From Gammaproteobacteria bacterium (GTDB taxonomy: Bacteria; Pseudomonadota; Gammaproteobacteria; Steroidobacterales; Rariloculaceae), in contig JAFGNC010000526.1 in the NCBI GenBank assembly GCA_016927175.1, forward strand, positions 1 to 14,416: a stretch of 14,416 nucleotides of DNA, given 5' to 3'. Each line of letters begins with the position of its first letter. The first letter of the stretch is position 1. Below, piece by piece: positions 1-7,653 of this stretch. A model generated the notes under the pieces. It was not told where the DNA came from. It worked only from the letters and a program-made list of their open reading frames with translations, and searched no databases. Position numbers and translations under genes: made by a program.

Positions 1-713
1 AGCTCTACCTGCTGCCGTTCCGCGACCACGTCTACCTCGAGCTGCGCCGATCGGCGGAGCACACCGCCCCCGGCAGAAAATTCGCCTGGCGCTTCAAGGA
101 TTGGGCGGTCTACTCCGCGCTACCCGGCGCGGCGCGTTCGATCGCGATGGCCGTGCCGATCCGCCAGCTCCGCTACCCGCTGATCGACGGCCTGAGCGAG
201 GTCGCCCAATCGCTGATGAACAACGTGCTCGTGCGCAGCGGCAGCAACGCGACCGAGCAGAGCGGGCGCTTCCAGTCGCTCGGCAGCCGGCATCGGTTCT
301 CGTACTGCACCTGGGCATTCCCGGCCGCGAGCTTCGGCAACGTCGCGTTGTCCTACAAGCTGTTCTGCAAGGAGCACTACGCCCGAACGGGCTTCCGCTG
401 TGACATGCCGACGATCGGCTTCAGGCTCAACCAGGACAGGAGCTCGTTGCTGTCGCCGTCGTTCGACGCGCCGATGATCACGCTGAGCCCGCTGTCGACC
501 CAGCTCGAGGGCTGGGACGACTTCGTTTTCGATTTCGCAGAATTTGCGGCGGAGCACCGCGGCGTTCCGTTCTTCAATCAGACGAGGAACGCGACGGCCG
601 AGCTCGTCAATGCGCGCTTCGGCAAGAGGCTGGCCTTCTTCAACAAGGTCCGGGGGGAGCTCGACCCTCACGACCGCATGCTGAACCAGTTCTTCGCGAC
701 GTATCTGCTCTGA
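1..713 (+). CDS. FAD-dependent oxidase/dehydrogenase, C-terminal part (5' end outside window)
   Basis: Open from the first bases of the window (reading frame beginning at base 3) to TGA at 711-713, about 236 residues; the start lies upstream of the window. The final segment FNKVRGELDPHDRMLNQFF has the pattern seen at the C-terminus of VAO/lactone-oxidase type flavoenzymes (Phe, Arg, DP, then Leu-Asn and aromatics near the end), which closes over the flavin and substrate pocket. The FAD-binding N-terminal domain would be outside the window, so flavin binding is not seen directly. Internal ATGs, such as that at 147, are not the start because the upstream frame is open and protein-like. The substrate cannot be told. 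It converges on the sulfate-activation gene, with a hairpin repeat array between them. Confidence 0.6.
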   Translation, partial: LYLLPFRDHVYLELRRSAEHTAPGRKFAWRFKDWAVYSALPGAARSIAMAVPIRQLRYPLIDGLSEVAQSLMNNVLVRSGSNATEQSGRFQSLGSRHRFSYCTWAFPAASFGNVALSYKLFCKEHYARTGFRCDMPTIGFRLNQDRSSLLSPSFDAPMITLSPLSTQLEGWDDFVFDFAEFAAEHRGVPFFNQTRNATAELVNARFGKRLAFFNKVRGELDPHDRMLNQFFATYLL

Positions 714-730
714 CCGGCCCCGCCGCTCGG

Positions 731-917
731 GAAGGGGTCGAAAAAGGGGTCAGGGCCCTTTTCCGGCAGAAAAGGGGTCACGGCAGAAAAGGGGGCAGGG
801 CCCTTTTCTGGCACTGTGGCGCCCCGCGGCAGCGGAGGCAGCAGAAAAGGGCCCTGACCCCTTTTCCGCTCTGACCCTTTCCGCGTCAGCATCAGAAAAG
901 GGCTCTGACCCCTTTTC
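731..917. repeat. Mirrored array of 23-base hairpin repeats (REP-like) between convergent genes
   Basis: The full unit has arms GAAAAGGG and CCCTTTTC around 7 bases (typically GTCAGGG or GTCAGAG). Two full units read one way at 742-763 (lacking the first G) and 786-808, with a half unit at 769-780. Two read the opposite way at 844-866 and 895-917, with a half unit at 867-882. A further degenerate GAAGGGGTC lies at 731-739. The two arms make a nested inverted repeat around a 35-base centre (809-843). Each unit is itself a hairpin ending in a C/T run. The array fills the gap between the 3' ends of two convergent genes, a usual place for REP-type elements, and could act as a bidirectional terminator or protect mRNA ends. 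No REP-associated transposase (RAYT) is present in the window. Confidence 0.85.
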
Positions 918-929
918 CGAACGTCGGCC

Positions 930-2642
930 TCAACGGATGAAGCCGAGGCTCTCGAGCTTCACGATGATCCGGTGCGCCGCGAGATCCGGCGTCAGCTCGG
1001 TCGTATCGATGCGCATCTCCGGATTCTGCGGCTCCTCGTACGGATCGCTGATGCCCGTGAAGCCCTTGATGATGCCGGCGCGCGCCTTGGCATAGAGCCC
1101 CTTGCGATCGCGTTCCTCGCAGACCTCGAGCGGCGTCGCGACGTGGATCTCGATGAAGCCGCCGAGCGGCTCGATCATGTCGCGGACCTGACGACGCGTC
1201 GCGGTATAGGGCGCGATCGGCGCGCAGATCGCGATGCCGCCGTTCTTTGTGATCTCGCTGGCGACGTAGCCGATCCTCAGGATGTTCAGGTCGCGGTGCT
1301 CCTTCGAGAAGCCGAGCTCGCTCGACAGGTGCTTGCGCACGACGTCGCCGTCGAGCAGCGTGACCGGCCGCCCGCCCATCTCCATCAGCTTGACCATCAG
1401 CGCATTCGCGACCGTGGATTTGCCGGAGCCCGACAGCCCGGTGAAGAACACGGTGAACCCCTGGCGGTGCCGCGGCGGATGAGTCCGGCGCAGCTCCTCG
1501 ACCACCTCGGGGAACGAGAACCACTCCGGAATCTCGACGCCCTCCTGCAGCCGGCGCCGCAGCTCGGTGCCCGACAGGCTCAGCGTGCGGGTGTTCTCGT
1601 CGACCTCGTCCTCCGGCATGTACTGAGCGCGGTCCTCGACGTAAACCATGTTCTTGAACGGCACCATCGTGATGCCGAGCTCCTCGGCGTGCTCCTGCAT
1701 CAGGTGCTGCGCGTCGTACGGGCCGTAGAACGGTTTGCCGGTGCTGTCCTTGCCGGGGCCGGCGTGATCGCGGCCGACGATGAAATGCGTGCAGCCGTAG
1801 TTCTTGCGGATGATCGCGTGCCACAGCGCCTCGCGCGGTCCGCCCATGCGCATGGCGAGCGGCAGCAGGCTCAGCGCGGTCGTCTGCTCGGGGTAGTGCG
1901 CGAGCAGGTGCTCGTAGCAGCGCACGCGGGTGAAATGATCCACGTCGCCGGGCTTGGTCATGCCGACCACGGGATGAAGCAGCAGGTTCGCCTCGACGTC
2001 CTTGGCCGCACGAAACGTCAGCTCCAGGTGAGCGCGATGCATCGGGTTGCGGGTCTGGAACGCGACCACCTTCCGCCAGCCGAGCTTCTGGAAGCGGTCG
2101 CGCATTTCCTTCGGCGTATCTCGCAGGTGCTTGAAATCGTAGTGATTGGGCGCCTCGACGCCGCGGAGCCGGCCGCCGACGTAGACCGGGTGGGCATTGT
2201 GCATCAGATAGTGGACGGCCGGATGAGCCTCGTCCTCGGTGCCGAACACGGAACGCGCTTCGAGGGCCTTGTCGGGCCGGTAGATGCTCGACACCTCGAG
2301 GGTTGCGATCAGCACGCCTTCCTGATCACGGAGCGCGATCGTGTCGCCGTCGGAAATCGAGCCGGCGAAGTCCTCCGTGACGTCGAGCGTAACCGGCATC
2401 GGCCACAGCACGCCGTTGCCGAGGCGCATTTCCCTGACGACCCCCTGATAGTCGCCTTTGTCCATGAAGCCTTCGAGGGGCGAGAACGCCCCGTTCAGCA
2501 GCAGCTCGATGTCGCACAGCTGGCGCATCGTCAGGTCCCACGAAACCAGATCCCGCGCCCGGCGCTTCTCGGCGTCACGCTCGGAATCGGGCAGGTACAG
2601 ATTCTTCAACTCCCCTCCGTGGGGTTCCTTGAACGCTCCCAT
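930..2642 (-). CDS. Bifunctional sulfate adenylyltransferase / adenylylsulfate kinase (ATPS-APSK fusion)
   Basis: A 570-residue fusion that would make APS from sulfate and ATP and then phosphorylate it to PAPS in the cytoplasm. The ATP sulfurylase part (about 1-390) carries QTRNP (196-200) followed by HRAH (202-205) and GRDHAGPG (290-297), the nucleotide and sulfate site motifs. The APS kinase part (about 393-570) has an intact P-loop GLSGSGKST (402-410), LDGDVVR (430-436), RDRKGLY (511-517) and FTGISDPYEEP (528-538), so the kinase looks active rather than the degenerate regulatory domain of fungal enzymes. I place the start at ATG 2642-2640, which has GAGGAG (2658-2653) 10 bases upstream. 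A TTG at 2660 in the same frame would put that Shine-Dalgarno inside the gene. No cysDN, cysH or cysJI gene is adjacent. Confidence 0.95.
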   Translation of the reverse strand: MGAFKEPHGGELKNLYLPDSERDAEKRRARDLVSWDLTMRQLCDIELLLNGAFSPLEGFMDKGDYQGVVREMRLGNGVLWPMPVTLDVTEDFAGSISDGDTIALRDQEGVLIATLEVSSIYRPDKALEARSVFGTEDEAHPAVHYLMHNAHPVYVGGRLRGVEAPNHYDFKHLRDTPKEMRDRFQKLGWRKVVAFQTRNPMHRAHLELTFRAAKDVEANLLLHPVVGMTKPGDVDHFTRVRCYEHLLAHYPEQTTALSLLPLAMRMGGPREALWHAIIRKNYGCTHFIVGRDHAGPGKDSTGKPFYGPYDAQHLMQEHAEELGITMVPFKNMVYVEDRAQYMPEDEVDENTRTLSLSGTELRRRLQEGVEIPEWFSFPEVVEELRRTHPPRHRQGFTVFFTGLSGSGKSTVANALMVKLMEMGGRPVTLLDGDVVRKHLSSELGFSKEHRDLNILRIGYVASEITKNGGIAICAPIAPYTATRRQVRDMIEPLGGFIEIHVATPLEVCEERDRKGLYAKARAGIIKGFTGISDPYEEPQNPEMRIDTTELTPDLAAHRIIVKLESLGFIR

Positions 2643-2658
2643 GTCGTCGCTGCTCCTC

Positions 2659-2671
2659 AACTTCCGAAGTT
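2659..2671. promoter_or_regulatory. 13-base palindrome AACTTCCGAAGTT in the leader of the sulfate-activation gene
   Basis: A perfect inverted repeat (AACTTC/GAAGTT around one base) that ends at the Shine-Dalgarno of the ATPS-APSK gene and abuts an AT-rich patch (2670-2686) unusual for this GC-rich DNA. It could be an operator, or a small RNA hairpin that affects ribosome binding. No regulator can be assigned. Confidence 0.35.
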
Positions 2672-2717
2672 AAAACAATTTCTTAGGCCGCAGAACTGGA
2701 GTGGACGCACGACGGAC

Positions 2718-2764
2718 ACGGCGGCGCGCCGCATCGAGCCCGCTCGACGCGGCACCGCCGCCGT
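2718..2764 (-). terminator. Long hairpin between fabD-type gene and sulfate-activation gene (possible terminator)
   Basis: Outer arms 2718-2726 and 2756-2764 pair over 9 bases; inner arms 2728-2738 and 2743-2753 pair over 11 positions with one mismatch (2733 against 2748); the loop is 2739-2742. This gives about 20 base pairs starting 16 bases after the fabD-type stop codon. There is no T-run after it on the transcribed strand, so it is not a classical intrinsic terminator. It may attenuate read-through or act as an mRNA processing or stability element. Confidence 0.45.
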
Positions 2765-2780
2765 AGTCGCGGGCGCCTGC

Positions 2781-3764
2781 TTAGTCCCCGATCAGTTGCT
2801 GTACCGCGGCGCGAATGCCCGCAGCGTTGATCGCGGGCAGATATTGCGCTCCATCGTCGCGCGATTTCAAGGTTTTCTTGACCATGCCCTCCAGATTCGG
2901 CCGCTTTTCGGCGGGCGACGCGCCCTTTCCGATGCCGCCGCCCAGCTCGACGATCGTATCGATGCCGGTGTCGAGGGCCGTGTTCAGGCAGTCGAACCAC
3001 AGCACTGGATTGAAAAGCTGAAAGAACAGGCGCGACCGGATCGCACTCGGCTCCGCGTCGTGGAGGCCGCCGGTGTAATTTGACAGAACACCGAAGGACA
3101 GCGGCTCGAGCTGCGCCGTCTCCAGCACCTCGCGAAAGGGCTGCGCCGCGCTGACCATCAGGTACGTGTGGAAGGCCCCTTCCGTGTTCAGCCTTATCGC
3201 GCGCTTGCCCTTGTGACGCTCCGCCATCTCCGCCGTCAGCGCATCGAGATCGCGTTCCTCGCCGGCGACGACCGTCTGGTCGGGCAGATTGCAGCCGCCG
3301 ATGCCGCAGAAGTGCTTGTCGGCGAGGTCCCTGGCGGAATCGACGTCGAGAGTCGTGGCCAGCATGCCGCCCCGGCCGAGCTCGCTCATCAGCCGGCCGC
3401 GCTCGCTGACCAGGCCGAGCGCGCGCTCGAACGTCAGCGCTCCGGCCGCGACGAGGGCGCTGTACTCGCCGAGGCTGTGCCCTGCCGCGAGAGCGGGCGT
3501 GCCGACGGCATCGCCGGCGAGTGCCCTGAACGCTTCGAGACAGGCCACTTCGTGCGTCAGCAGCGCAGGCTGCGTGAAGCGGGTCTTATTCAGCTCGTCG
3601 CGCGGATCCTCGAAGCTGAGCTCGCGCATGTCGTAGCCGACGACGGCGCTTGCGCGTTCGTAGACGTTGCGCGCCTCGGGAAACTCGTCCACGAGATCGG
3701 AGCCCATGCCCACGTACTGCGAGCCCTGTCCCGGAAAGATCAACAACAGCTTCCGTTCCGCCAC
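2781..3764 (-). CDS. ACP S-malonyltransferase (FabD family)
   Basis: A 327-residue acyltransferase predicted to move malonyl from CoA to acyl carrier protein in the cytoplasm, supplying fatty-acid or polyketide extension. The oxyanion-hole motif GQGSQ (12-16), the nucleophile motif GHSLGE (Ser97), Arg122 in ERGRLM (the residue that in FabD binds the malonyl carboxylate) and the catalytic His199 in GAFHTYLM are all present, so specificity for a carboxylated extender is expected. It is slightly longer than typical FabD (about 310). The start is GTG at 3764-3762, placed by the usual short lead-in to FPGQGSQ; its Shine-Dalgarno is weak. No fabH, fabG, acpP or fabF is adjacent, so it may be a second copy or a specialised acyltransferase. 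A good promoter-like site lies just upstream. Confidence 0.9.
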   Translation of the reverse strand: MAERKLLLIFPGQGSQYVGMGSDLVDEFPEARNVYERASAVVGYDMRELSFEDPRDELNKTRFTQPALLTHEVACLEAFRALAGDAVGTPALAAGHSLGEYSALVAAGALTFERALGLVSERGRLMSELGRGGMLATTLDVDSARDLADKHFCGIGGCNLPDQTVVAGEERDLDALTAEMAERHKGKRAIRLNTEGAFHTYLMVSAAQPFREVLETAQLEPLSFGVLSNYTGGLHDAEPSAIRSRLFFQLFNPVLWFDCLNTALDTGIDTIVELGGGIGKGASPAEKRPNLEGMVKKTLKSRDDGAQYLPAINAAGIRAAVQQLIGD

Positions 3765-3798
3765 GAACCCGTCATCCGACTGAAAAAAAGGGGGCGAC

Positions 3799-3828
3799 AG
3801 AATACGCCGGGCGGTCGAGGCCGCTCAA
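3799..3828 (-). promoter_or_regulatory. Sigma70-like promoter for the fabD-type gene
   Basis: On the minus strand, TTGAGC (3828-3823) and TATTCT (3804-3799) are separated by 18 bases, each matching four of six consensus positions. Transcription would begin near 3792, about 28 bases before the GTG start. It suggests that the fabD-type gene is not simply co-transcribed with the amidohydrolase. Confidence 0.4.
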
Positions 3829-3880
3829 GCCCGCAGCGCCGCGGCACGGCCCGGTGCTGCTTCAGCCGGCAACGGGCAAG

Positions 3881-5050
3881 TCACCGGCCGAGCGCGGCTT
3901 CCGCGAGCCGGACCCAGTACGCCGCGCCGATCGTCAGCACCTCGTCGTTGAAGTCGTACTGCGGGTTGTGAATCATGCAGCTGCCCTCGCCGTCACCGTT
4001 GCCTATGAAGACGTAACAGCCGGGCCTGCGCTCGAGCATCAGCGAGAAATCCTCGGAGCCCAGCACCGGCTCCGCGTTCAAGGTGACCGCGTCGTCGCCG
4101 ACGACCTCGGCCGCCGCGGCGGCGGCGAGCCGGGTCGCGTCCGGATCGTTGACGACGGGCGGAAACTGCACGCCGAACTCGACCTCCCCGCGAGCGCCGA
4201 GGCTGCCGGCGATGCCCTGAACCAGGCCCTCGAGACGCGCGCGGATGTCGCGGCGCACGCCCGGGTCCAGCGCGCGCAGAGCGCCGCCGAAGCTGATCGA
4301 CTCGGGGATCACGTTGTGCGCGTCTCCGCCGTGAACCTTCGTCACGCTGACGACCGCGGAGCGCAGCGGGTCCACGCCGCGGCTGACGATGCTCTGCAAC
4401 GCCACGACCGTCTGCGCGAACGCATGCACCGGGTCCACACCGTGATGCGGCAGAGCGCCGTGCCCGCCGCGGCCGGTGATCGTCGCATCGAAGGCGTCCA
4501 TCGACGCCATGATCGGTCCGGGCCGCATTGCGAAGCTCCCCTCGGGCAGCCCGGGCCAGTTGTGCATGCCGAAGACGCGATCGACCGGGAAACGCTCGAA
4601 CAGCCCCTCCTCGATCATCGCTTTCGCGCCGCCCGCGCCTTCCTCCGCGGGCTGAAAGACGAACCGGACCGTGCCGTCGAAATCGTGATGCTCCGCGAGG
4701 TGTCGCGCAGCCGCTAACAGCATGACGGTGTGGCCGTCGTGGCCGCAGGCGTGCATCCGGCCGTCGAAGCGGGAGCGATGGGCGAAGACGTTGCGCTCCT
4801 GCAGCGGCAGCGCGTCCATGTCCGCGCGCAAGGCGATCGCGGGCCCCGGCCCCGCAGTCAGCGACGCGACGACGCCGGTCCTGCCGAGGCCGACGTGCAC
4901 GTCGAGACCGATCCGACGCAGCTCCGCCGCGACGAAGTCCGAAGTGCGCCGCTCCTCGAAAGCGAGCTCCGGGTGGGCGTGCAGATCGCGGCGCCAGCCG
5001 ATCAGCTCCTCGCGCCGAGCATCGATGTCCGGGATCGTCGCGCGCATCAT
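3881..5050 (-). CDS. M20-family amidohydrolase (N-acyl amino acid / hippurate hydrolase type)
   Basis: A 389-residue metallo-amidohydrolase of the aminoacylase/hippuricase/IAA-amino-acid hydrolase group, which removes an acyl group from an amino acid in the cytoplasm. Metal ligands typical of the group are visible: Cys102 and His104 in ACGHDGH, Glu136-Glu137 in QPAEEGAGG, His163 in MHNWPG and His361 in MIHNPQYDFND. ALRADMDALP (73-82) carries the conserved acidic residue. The dimerisation insert (about 185-300) contains GRGGHGALPHHGVDP. There is no signal peptide. Two adjacent ATGs (5050 and 5047) follow GGAGAGG, and the second has the better spacing. It lies 60 bases after the MFS gene on the same strand, so the two are probably co-transcribed and the transporter may move its substrate or product. 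Exact substrate unknown. Confidence 0.9.
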   Translation of the reverse strand: MMRATIPDIDARREELIGWRRDLHAHPELAFEERRTSDFVAAELRRIGLDVHVGLGRTGVVASLTAGPGPAIALRADMDALPLQERNVFAHRSRFDGRMHACGHDGHTVMLLAAARHLAEHHDFDGTVRFVFQPAEEGAGGAKAMIEEGLFERFPVDRVFGMHNWPGLPEGSFAMRPGPIMASMDAFDATITGRGGHGALPHHGVDPVHAFAQTVVALQSIVSRGVDPLRSAVVSVTKVHGGDAHNVIPESISFGGALRALDPGVRRDIRARLEGLVQGIAGSLGARGEVEFGVQFPPVVNDPDATRLAAAAAAEVVGDDAVTLNAEPVLGSEDFSLMLERRPGCYVFIGNGDGEGSCMIHNPQYDFNDEVLTIGAAYWVRLAEAALGR

Positions 5051-5110
5051 GCCTCTCCAGCTTTCGCCCCGCCGGCGTGCAGCCCCGGGAAAGCGACGGC
5101 GGCCGCCGCG

Positions 5111-6424
5111 TCAGCCCGCCGCGGGGCTCGGCGGAGCAACGAGCGTCTTGGACCGGCTCGCCTCGCCCTCGTTCTCGTCGACCCGGAGCAGCAGCACGAA
5201 GCCGACGACGAACAGCACCAGCACCACGGACACGCCTGCGCGCTGCGAGCCCGTCGCCTGCGTCAGGATCCCGAGCAGCAGCGGCCCGATGAACGCCGTC
5301 AGCTTACCGGAGAAGGCGAAGAAGCCGAAGAACTCGTTCTCGGCGTCCCTCGGCACGAAACGCCCCATCAGTGAGCGGCTCGCCGACTGATTCGGACCGA
5401 CGAAGATGCCGAGCAGAATGCCGGCGACCCAGAGGCCCTCCTTGCTCGCGGCCGTGACGGCGAGCGCCGTTGCCGCGATCAGCCCGATCAGCGACACGAT
5501 GATCGTCTTCTTGCCGCCGATCTTGTCGTCGAGGAACCCCATCGCGACGGCCCCGGTGCCGGCCGCGAGATTCAGCACGATGCCGAACACGAGCACCTCT
5601 TCCAGCGTGAAGCCGAAAGTCTCGGCCGCGTAGATGCCGCCGAAAGCAAAGACCGTGACGAGCCCGTCGTTGTAAATCAGCCTCGCGACGAGAAAACGCA
5701 CGGTCTGCCGATGGCGTCGCACTTCGGCGAAGGTCCGCCGCAGCTGCAGCATCGCCTCTGTTGCGATCCGGCCCGGCGACGACACGTGCGACTTGTCCTC
5801 CCTGACCCACAGGAACAGCGGCAGGCTGAACACGACGAACCACACCGCGACGAGCAGGTTCGTCGCGCGGACGTTCTCTCCGTTCTCGCTCGAGAAGCCG
5901 AGCACCGGGGTCTCGGGCTGCACCAGCGCGACCAGCGCGAGCGCGAGCGCGACGAGCCCCCCGAAATACCCGAGCCCCCAGCCCCACCCGGACACGGTGC
6001 CGATGCGGCCGGGCGGCGCCACGTCCGGCAGGAAAGCGTTGTAGAAGACGGTGCCGAACTCGTAGGCGATGTTGGCGACGACGAACAGCGCGAGCGCCGC
6101 GACGACCTCGCCCGGCATCACGAAATAGAGCGAAGCCGTCGCCGCAGCGCAGGCGAACGTCGACAGCACGACGAACAGCTTCCGGTACCCGCCGCGGTCC
6201 GCGAAGGCGCCGAGCAGCGGCGAGCAGAACGCGACGACCAGCGCCGTGATCGTTACACCGCGCGACCAGAGCGCCGTGCCGCGGATAGGATCGTCGGCGA
6301 TGGCCTGGGTGAAGTATGTGGCATAGACAAACGTCACGACGAGCGTCGTGAACGGCGAATTCGCGAAATCGTATAGAGCCCAGGACCAGACCGCGCGCCG
6401 CGAACTCCCAGTGCCGTTGGCCAT
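5111..6424 (-). CDS. MFS transporter, UMF1 / Atg22-like family
   Basis: A 437-residue, very hydrophobic protein with about 12 membrane segments. The N-terminal ALYDFANS (16-23) is the hallmark of the UMF1 (Atg22-related) branch of the major facilitator superfamily; yeast Atg22 exports amino acids from the vacuole. A positively charged central loop (about 205-245) separates two six-helix halves, and the tail is a short hydrophilic stretch. The start ATG at 6424-6422 fits the family; its ribosome site is weak (GGA 8 bases upstream). It is divergent from alanine dehydrogenase across 86 bases and followed by the amidohydrolase, which supports transport of amino acids or acyl amino acids, but the substrate is inference. 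Confidence 0.85.
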   Translation of the reverse strand: MANGTGSSRRAVWSWALYDFANSPFTTLVVTFVYATYFTQAIADDPIRGTALWSRGVTITALVVAFCSPLLGAFADRGGYRKLFVVLSTFACAAATASLYFVMPGEVVAALALFVVANIAYEFGTVFYNAFLPDVAPPGRIGTVSGWGWGLGYFGGLVALALALVALVQPETPVLGFSSENGENVRATNLLVAVWFVVFSLPLFLWVREDKSHVSSPGRIATEAMLQLRRTFAEVRRHRQTVRFLVARLIYNDGLVTVFAFGGIYAAETFGFTLEEVLVFGIVLNLAAGTGAVAMGFLDDKIGGKKTIIVSLIGLIAATALAVTAASKEGLWVAGILLGIFVGPNQSASRSLMGRFVPRDAENEFFGFFAFSGKLTAFIGPLLLGILTQATGSQRAGVSVVLVLFVVGFVLLLRVDENEGEASRSKTLVAPPSPAAG

Positions 6425-6452
6425 GACGGGTTCCGTGAGGTGAGGGCCGGGA

Positions 6453-6503
6453 CGGTACCATCGCCGTCAGAGGCGGTTCAAGCGACCGCGACTTCGGTAC
6501 CAT
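6453..6503. promoter_or_regulatory. Two direct copies of CGGTACCAT in the transporter / ald divergent promoter region
   Basis: CGGTACCAT occurs at 6453-6461 and 6495-6503, 42 bases apart (four helical turns), inside the 86-base gap between divergent starts. Each copy contains the palindrome GGTACC. The spacing would suit two protein-bound sites on one face of the helix. The right copy also supplies a possible -10 (TACCAT) so close to the ald ATG that the message could be nearly leaderless. Confidence 0.3.
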
Positions 6504-6510
6504 TGAAAGC

Positions 6511-7632
6511 ATGCGCATCGGATCGCCGAGAGAGATCAAGAACGAGGAGCACCGGGTGGGGCTCACCCCGGCCGCCGTGCGAGAGCTGACGGCGGCGGGC
6601 CACACCCTGCTGATCGAAAGCGGCGCCGGCGTCGACGCGGGGTTCGCGGACGCGGATTACGAAGCGTCCGGGGCGCGTCTGGTCGCGTCGGCCGACGAGC
6701 TCTACGCGCAGTCGGAGCTGATCGTCAAAGTCAAGGAGCCGCAGCGGCAGGAGCTCGACAGGCTGCGCCCCGATCACGTGCTGTTCGGCTACCTGCACCT
6801 CGCCGCGGAGCCCGAGCTTGCGCGGGCTCTGATGGACCGCGGCGTCACGGCGATCGCCTACGAGACGGTGACGGGCCCGGGCAACTCGCTGCCGCTGCTG
6901 GCGCCGATGAGCCGCATCGCGGGGCGAATGGCCGTACAGGTCGGCGCGCATCACCTCGAGAAACCCGCGGGGGGGATGGGCGTGCTGCTCGGCGGCGCAC
7001 CCGGCGTGGCGGCGGCGCGGGTGCTCGTGATCGGCGCGGGCATCGCGGGGACGAGCGCCGTCGAGATCGCCGTCGGCATGCAGGCCGACGTCACCGTAGT
7101 CGACAACGACGTCGGCAAGCTCGAACGGCTGGCGTCCCGCTACGAGAACCGGGTCCGGACCGTGTATTCGACGGCCGACGCGATCGCCCGCTACACGGCG
7201 GACGCCGCCCTCGTCGTCGGCACGGTGCTGGTTCCCGGGCGCAGCGCCCCGAAGCTCGTCACCCGCGACATGGTGGCCGGGATGCGGGCCGGCGCGGTCA
7301 TGGTCGACGTCGCTATCGACCAGGGCGGGTGCTTCGAGACGAGCCGGCCGACGACGCACGCGGACCCGGTCTATTCGGTCGACGGCGTGCTGCATTATTG
7401 CGTGACCAACATACCGGGCGCCGTGCCGCGGACCGCGACGCACGCGCTCGTCAACTCGACGCTGCCCCACGTCCGCTCGCTCGCCGACCACGGCTGGCGC
7501 AAGGCGCTCGAGCGCGACCCGCACCTGGCCGGCGGCCTGAACGTTCAGGGCGGGAGTCTGCGCCACCCGGCCGTCGCCGCCGAGCTCGGGCGAAGCGACA
7601 TTCTGGCCCCGGCCACGCCTCCGACACCGTAG
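6511..7632 (+). CDS. ald: Alanine dehydrogenase
   Basis: A 373-residue NAD-dependent L-alanine dehydrogenase, interconverting alanine with pyruvate plus ammonia in the cytoplasm. Active-site residues fall at the positions known for this family: Arg15, Lys75 in KVKEP, His96 in YLHLA, Asp270 in VAIDQGG and Asn300 in VTNIPGAVP. The NAD fold is marked by VIGAGIAGTSA (173-183). Length and full-length architecture match the family, with no transhydrogenase extension. The ATG at 6511 has only a weak GAAAG upstream, consistent with a short or absent leader. It is divergent from the UMF1 transporter and converges on the 2-hydroxyacid dehydrogenase, with a 19-base gap. Confidence 0.95.
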   Translation: MRIGSPREIKNEEHRVGLTPAAVRELTAAGHTLLIESGAGVDAGFADADYEASGARLVASADELYAQSELIVKVKEPQRQELDRLRPDHVLFGYLHLAAEPELARALMDRGVTAIAYETVTGPGNSLPLLAPMSRIAGRMAVQVGAHHLEKPAGGMGVLLGGAPGVAAARVLVIGAGIAGTSAVEIAVGMQADVTVVDNDVGKLERLASRYENRVRTVYSTADAIARYTADAALVVGTVLVPGRSAPKLVTRDMVAGMRAGAVMVDVAIDQGGCFETSRPTTHADPVYSVDGVLHYCVTNIPGAVPRTATHALVNSTLPHVRSLADHGWRKALERDPHLAGGLNVQGGSLRHPAVAAELGRSDILAPATPPTP

Positions 7633-7634
7633 AG

Positions 7635-7653
7635 AGCCGCGGCCCGGGCGGCT
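7635..7653. terminator. Small hairpin between convergent ald and 2-hydroxyacid dehydrogenase genes
   Basis: AGCCGC (7635-7640) and GCGGCT (7648-7653) can pair around a 7-base loop, spanning the gap and touching the stop codon of the minus-strand gene. There is no T-run on either side, so the terminator role is only suggested by its position. Confidence 0.3.

Noticed and set aside
742..917. Repeat spacing reminiscent of a small CRISPR array
   Set aside because: Units occur in both orientations, spacers are 1-35 bases and uneven, half units are present, and no cas gene is near.
2643..2660. TTG start at 2660 for the sulfate-activation gene
   Set aside because: The ATG at 2642 has GAGGAG 10 bases upstream, and the TTG codon overlaps that ribosome site.
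972..3083. 703-codon open frame on + across the sulfate-activation gene
   Set aside because: It is antisense to a gene with clear ATPS/APSK motifs; the translation is Arg/Ala/Asp/Val-rich low-complexity sequence typical of shadow frames in GC-rich DNA.
3650..4717. Long + strand open frame across the fabD-type start and amidohydrolase
   Set aside because: Antisense to two genes with intact catalytic motifs; composition typical of a shadow frame.
5304..6605. 433-codon open frame on - overlapping the MFS gene and the ald start
   Set aside because: Arg/Ala-rich out-of-frame translation; the UMF1 frame has membrane segments and the ALYDFANS motif.
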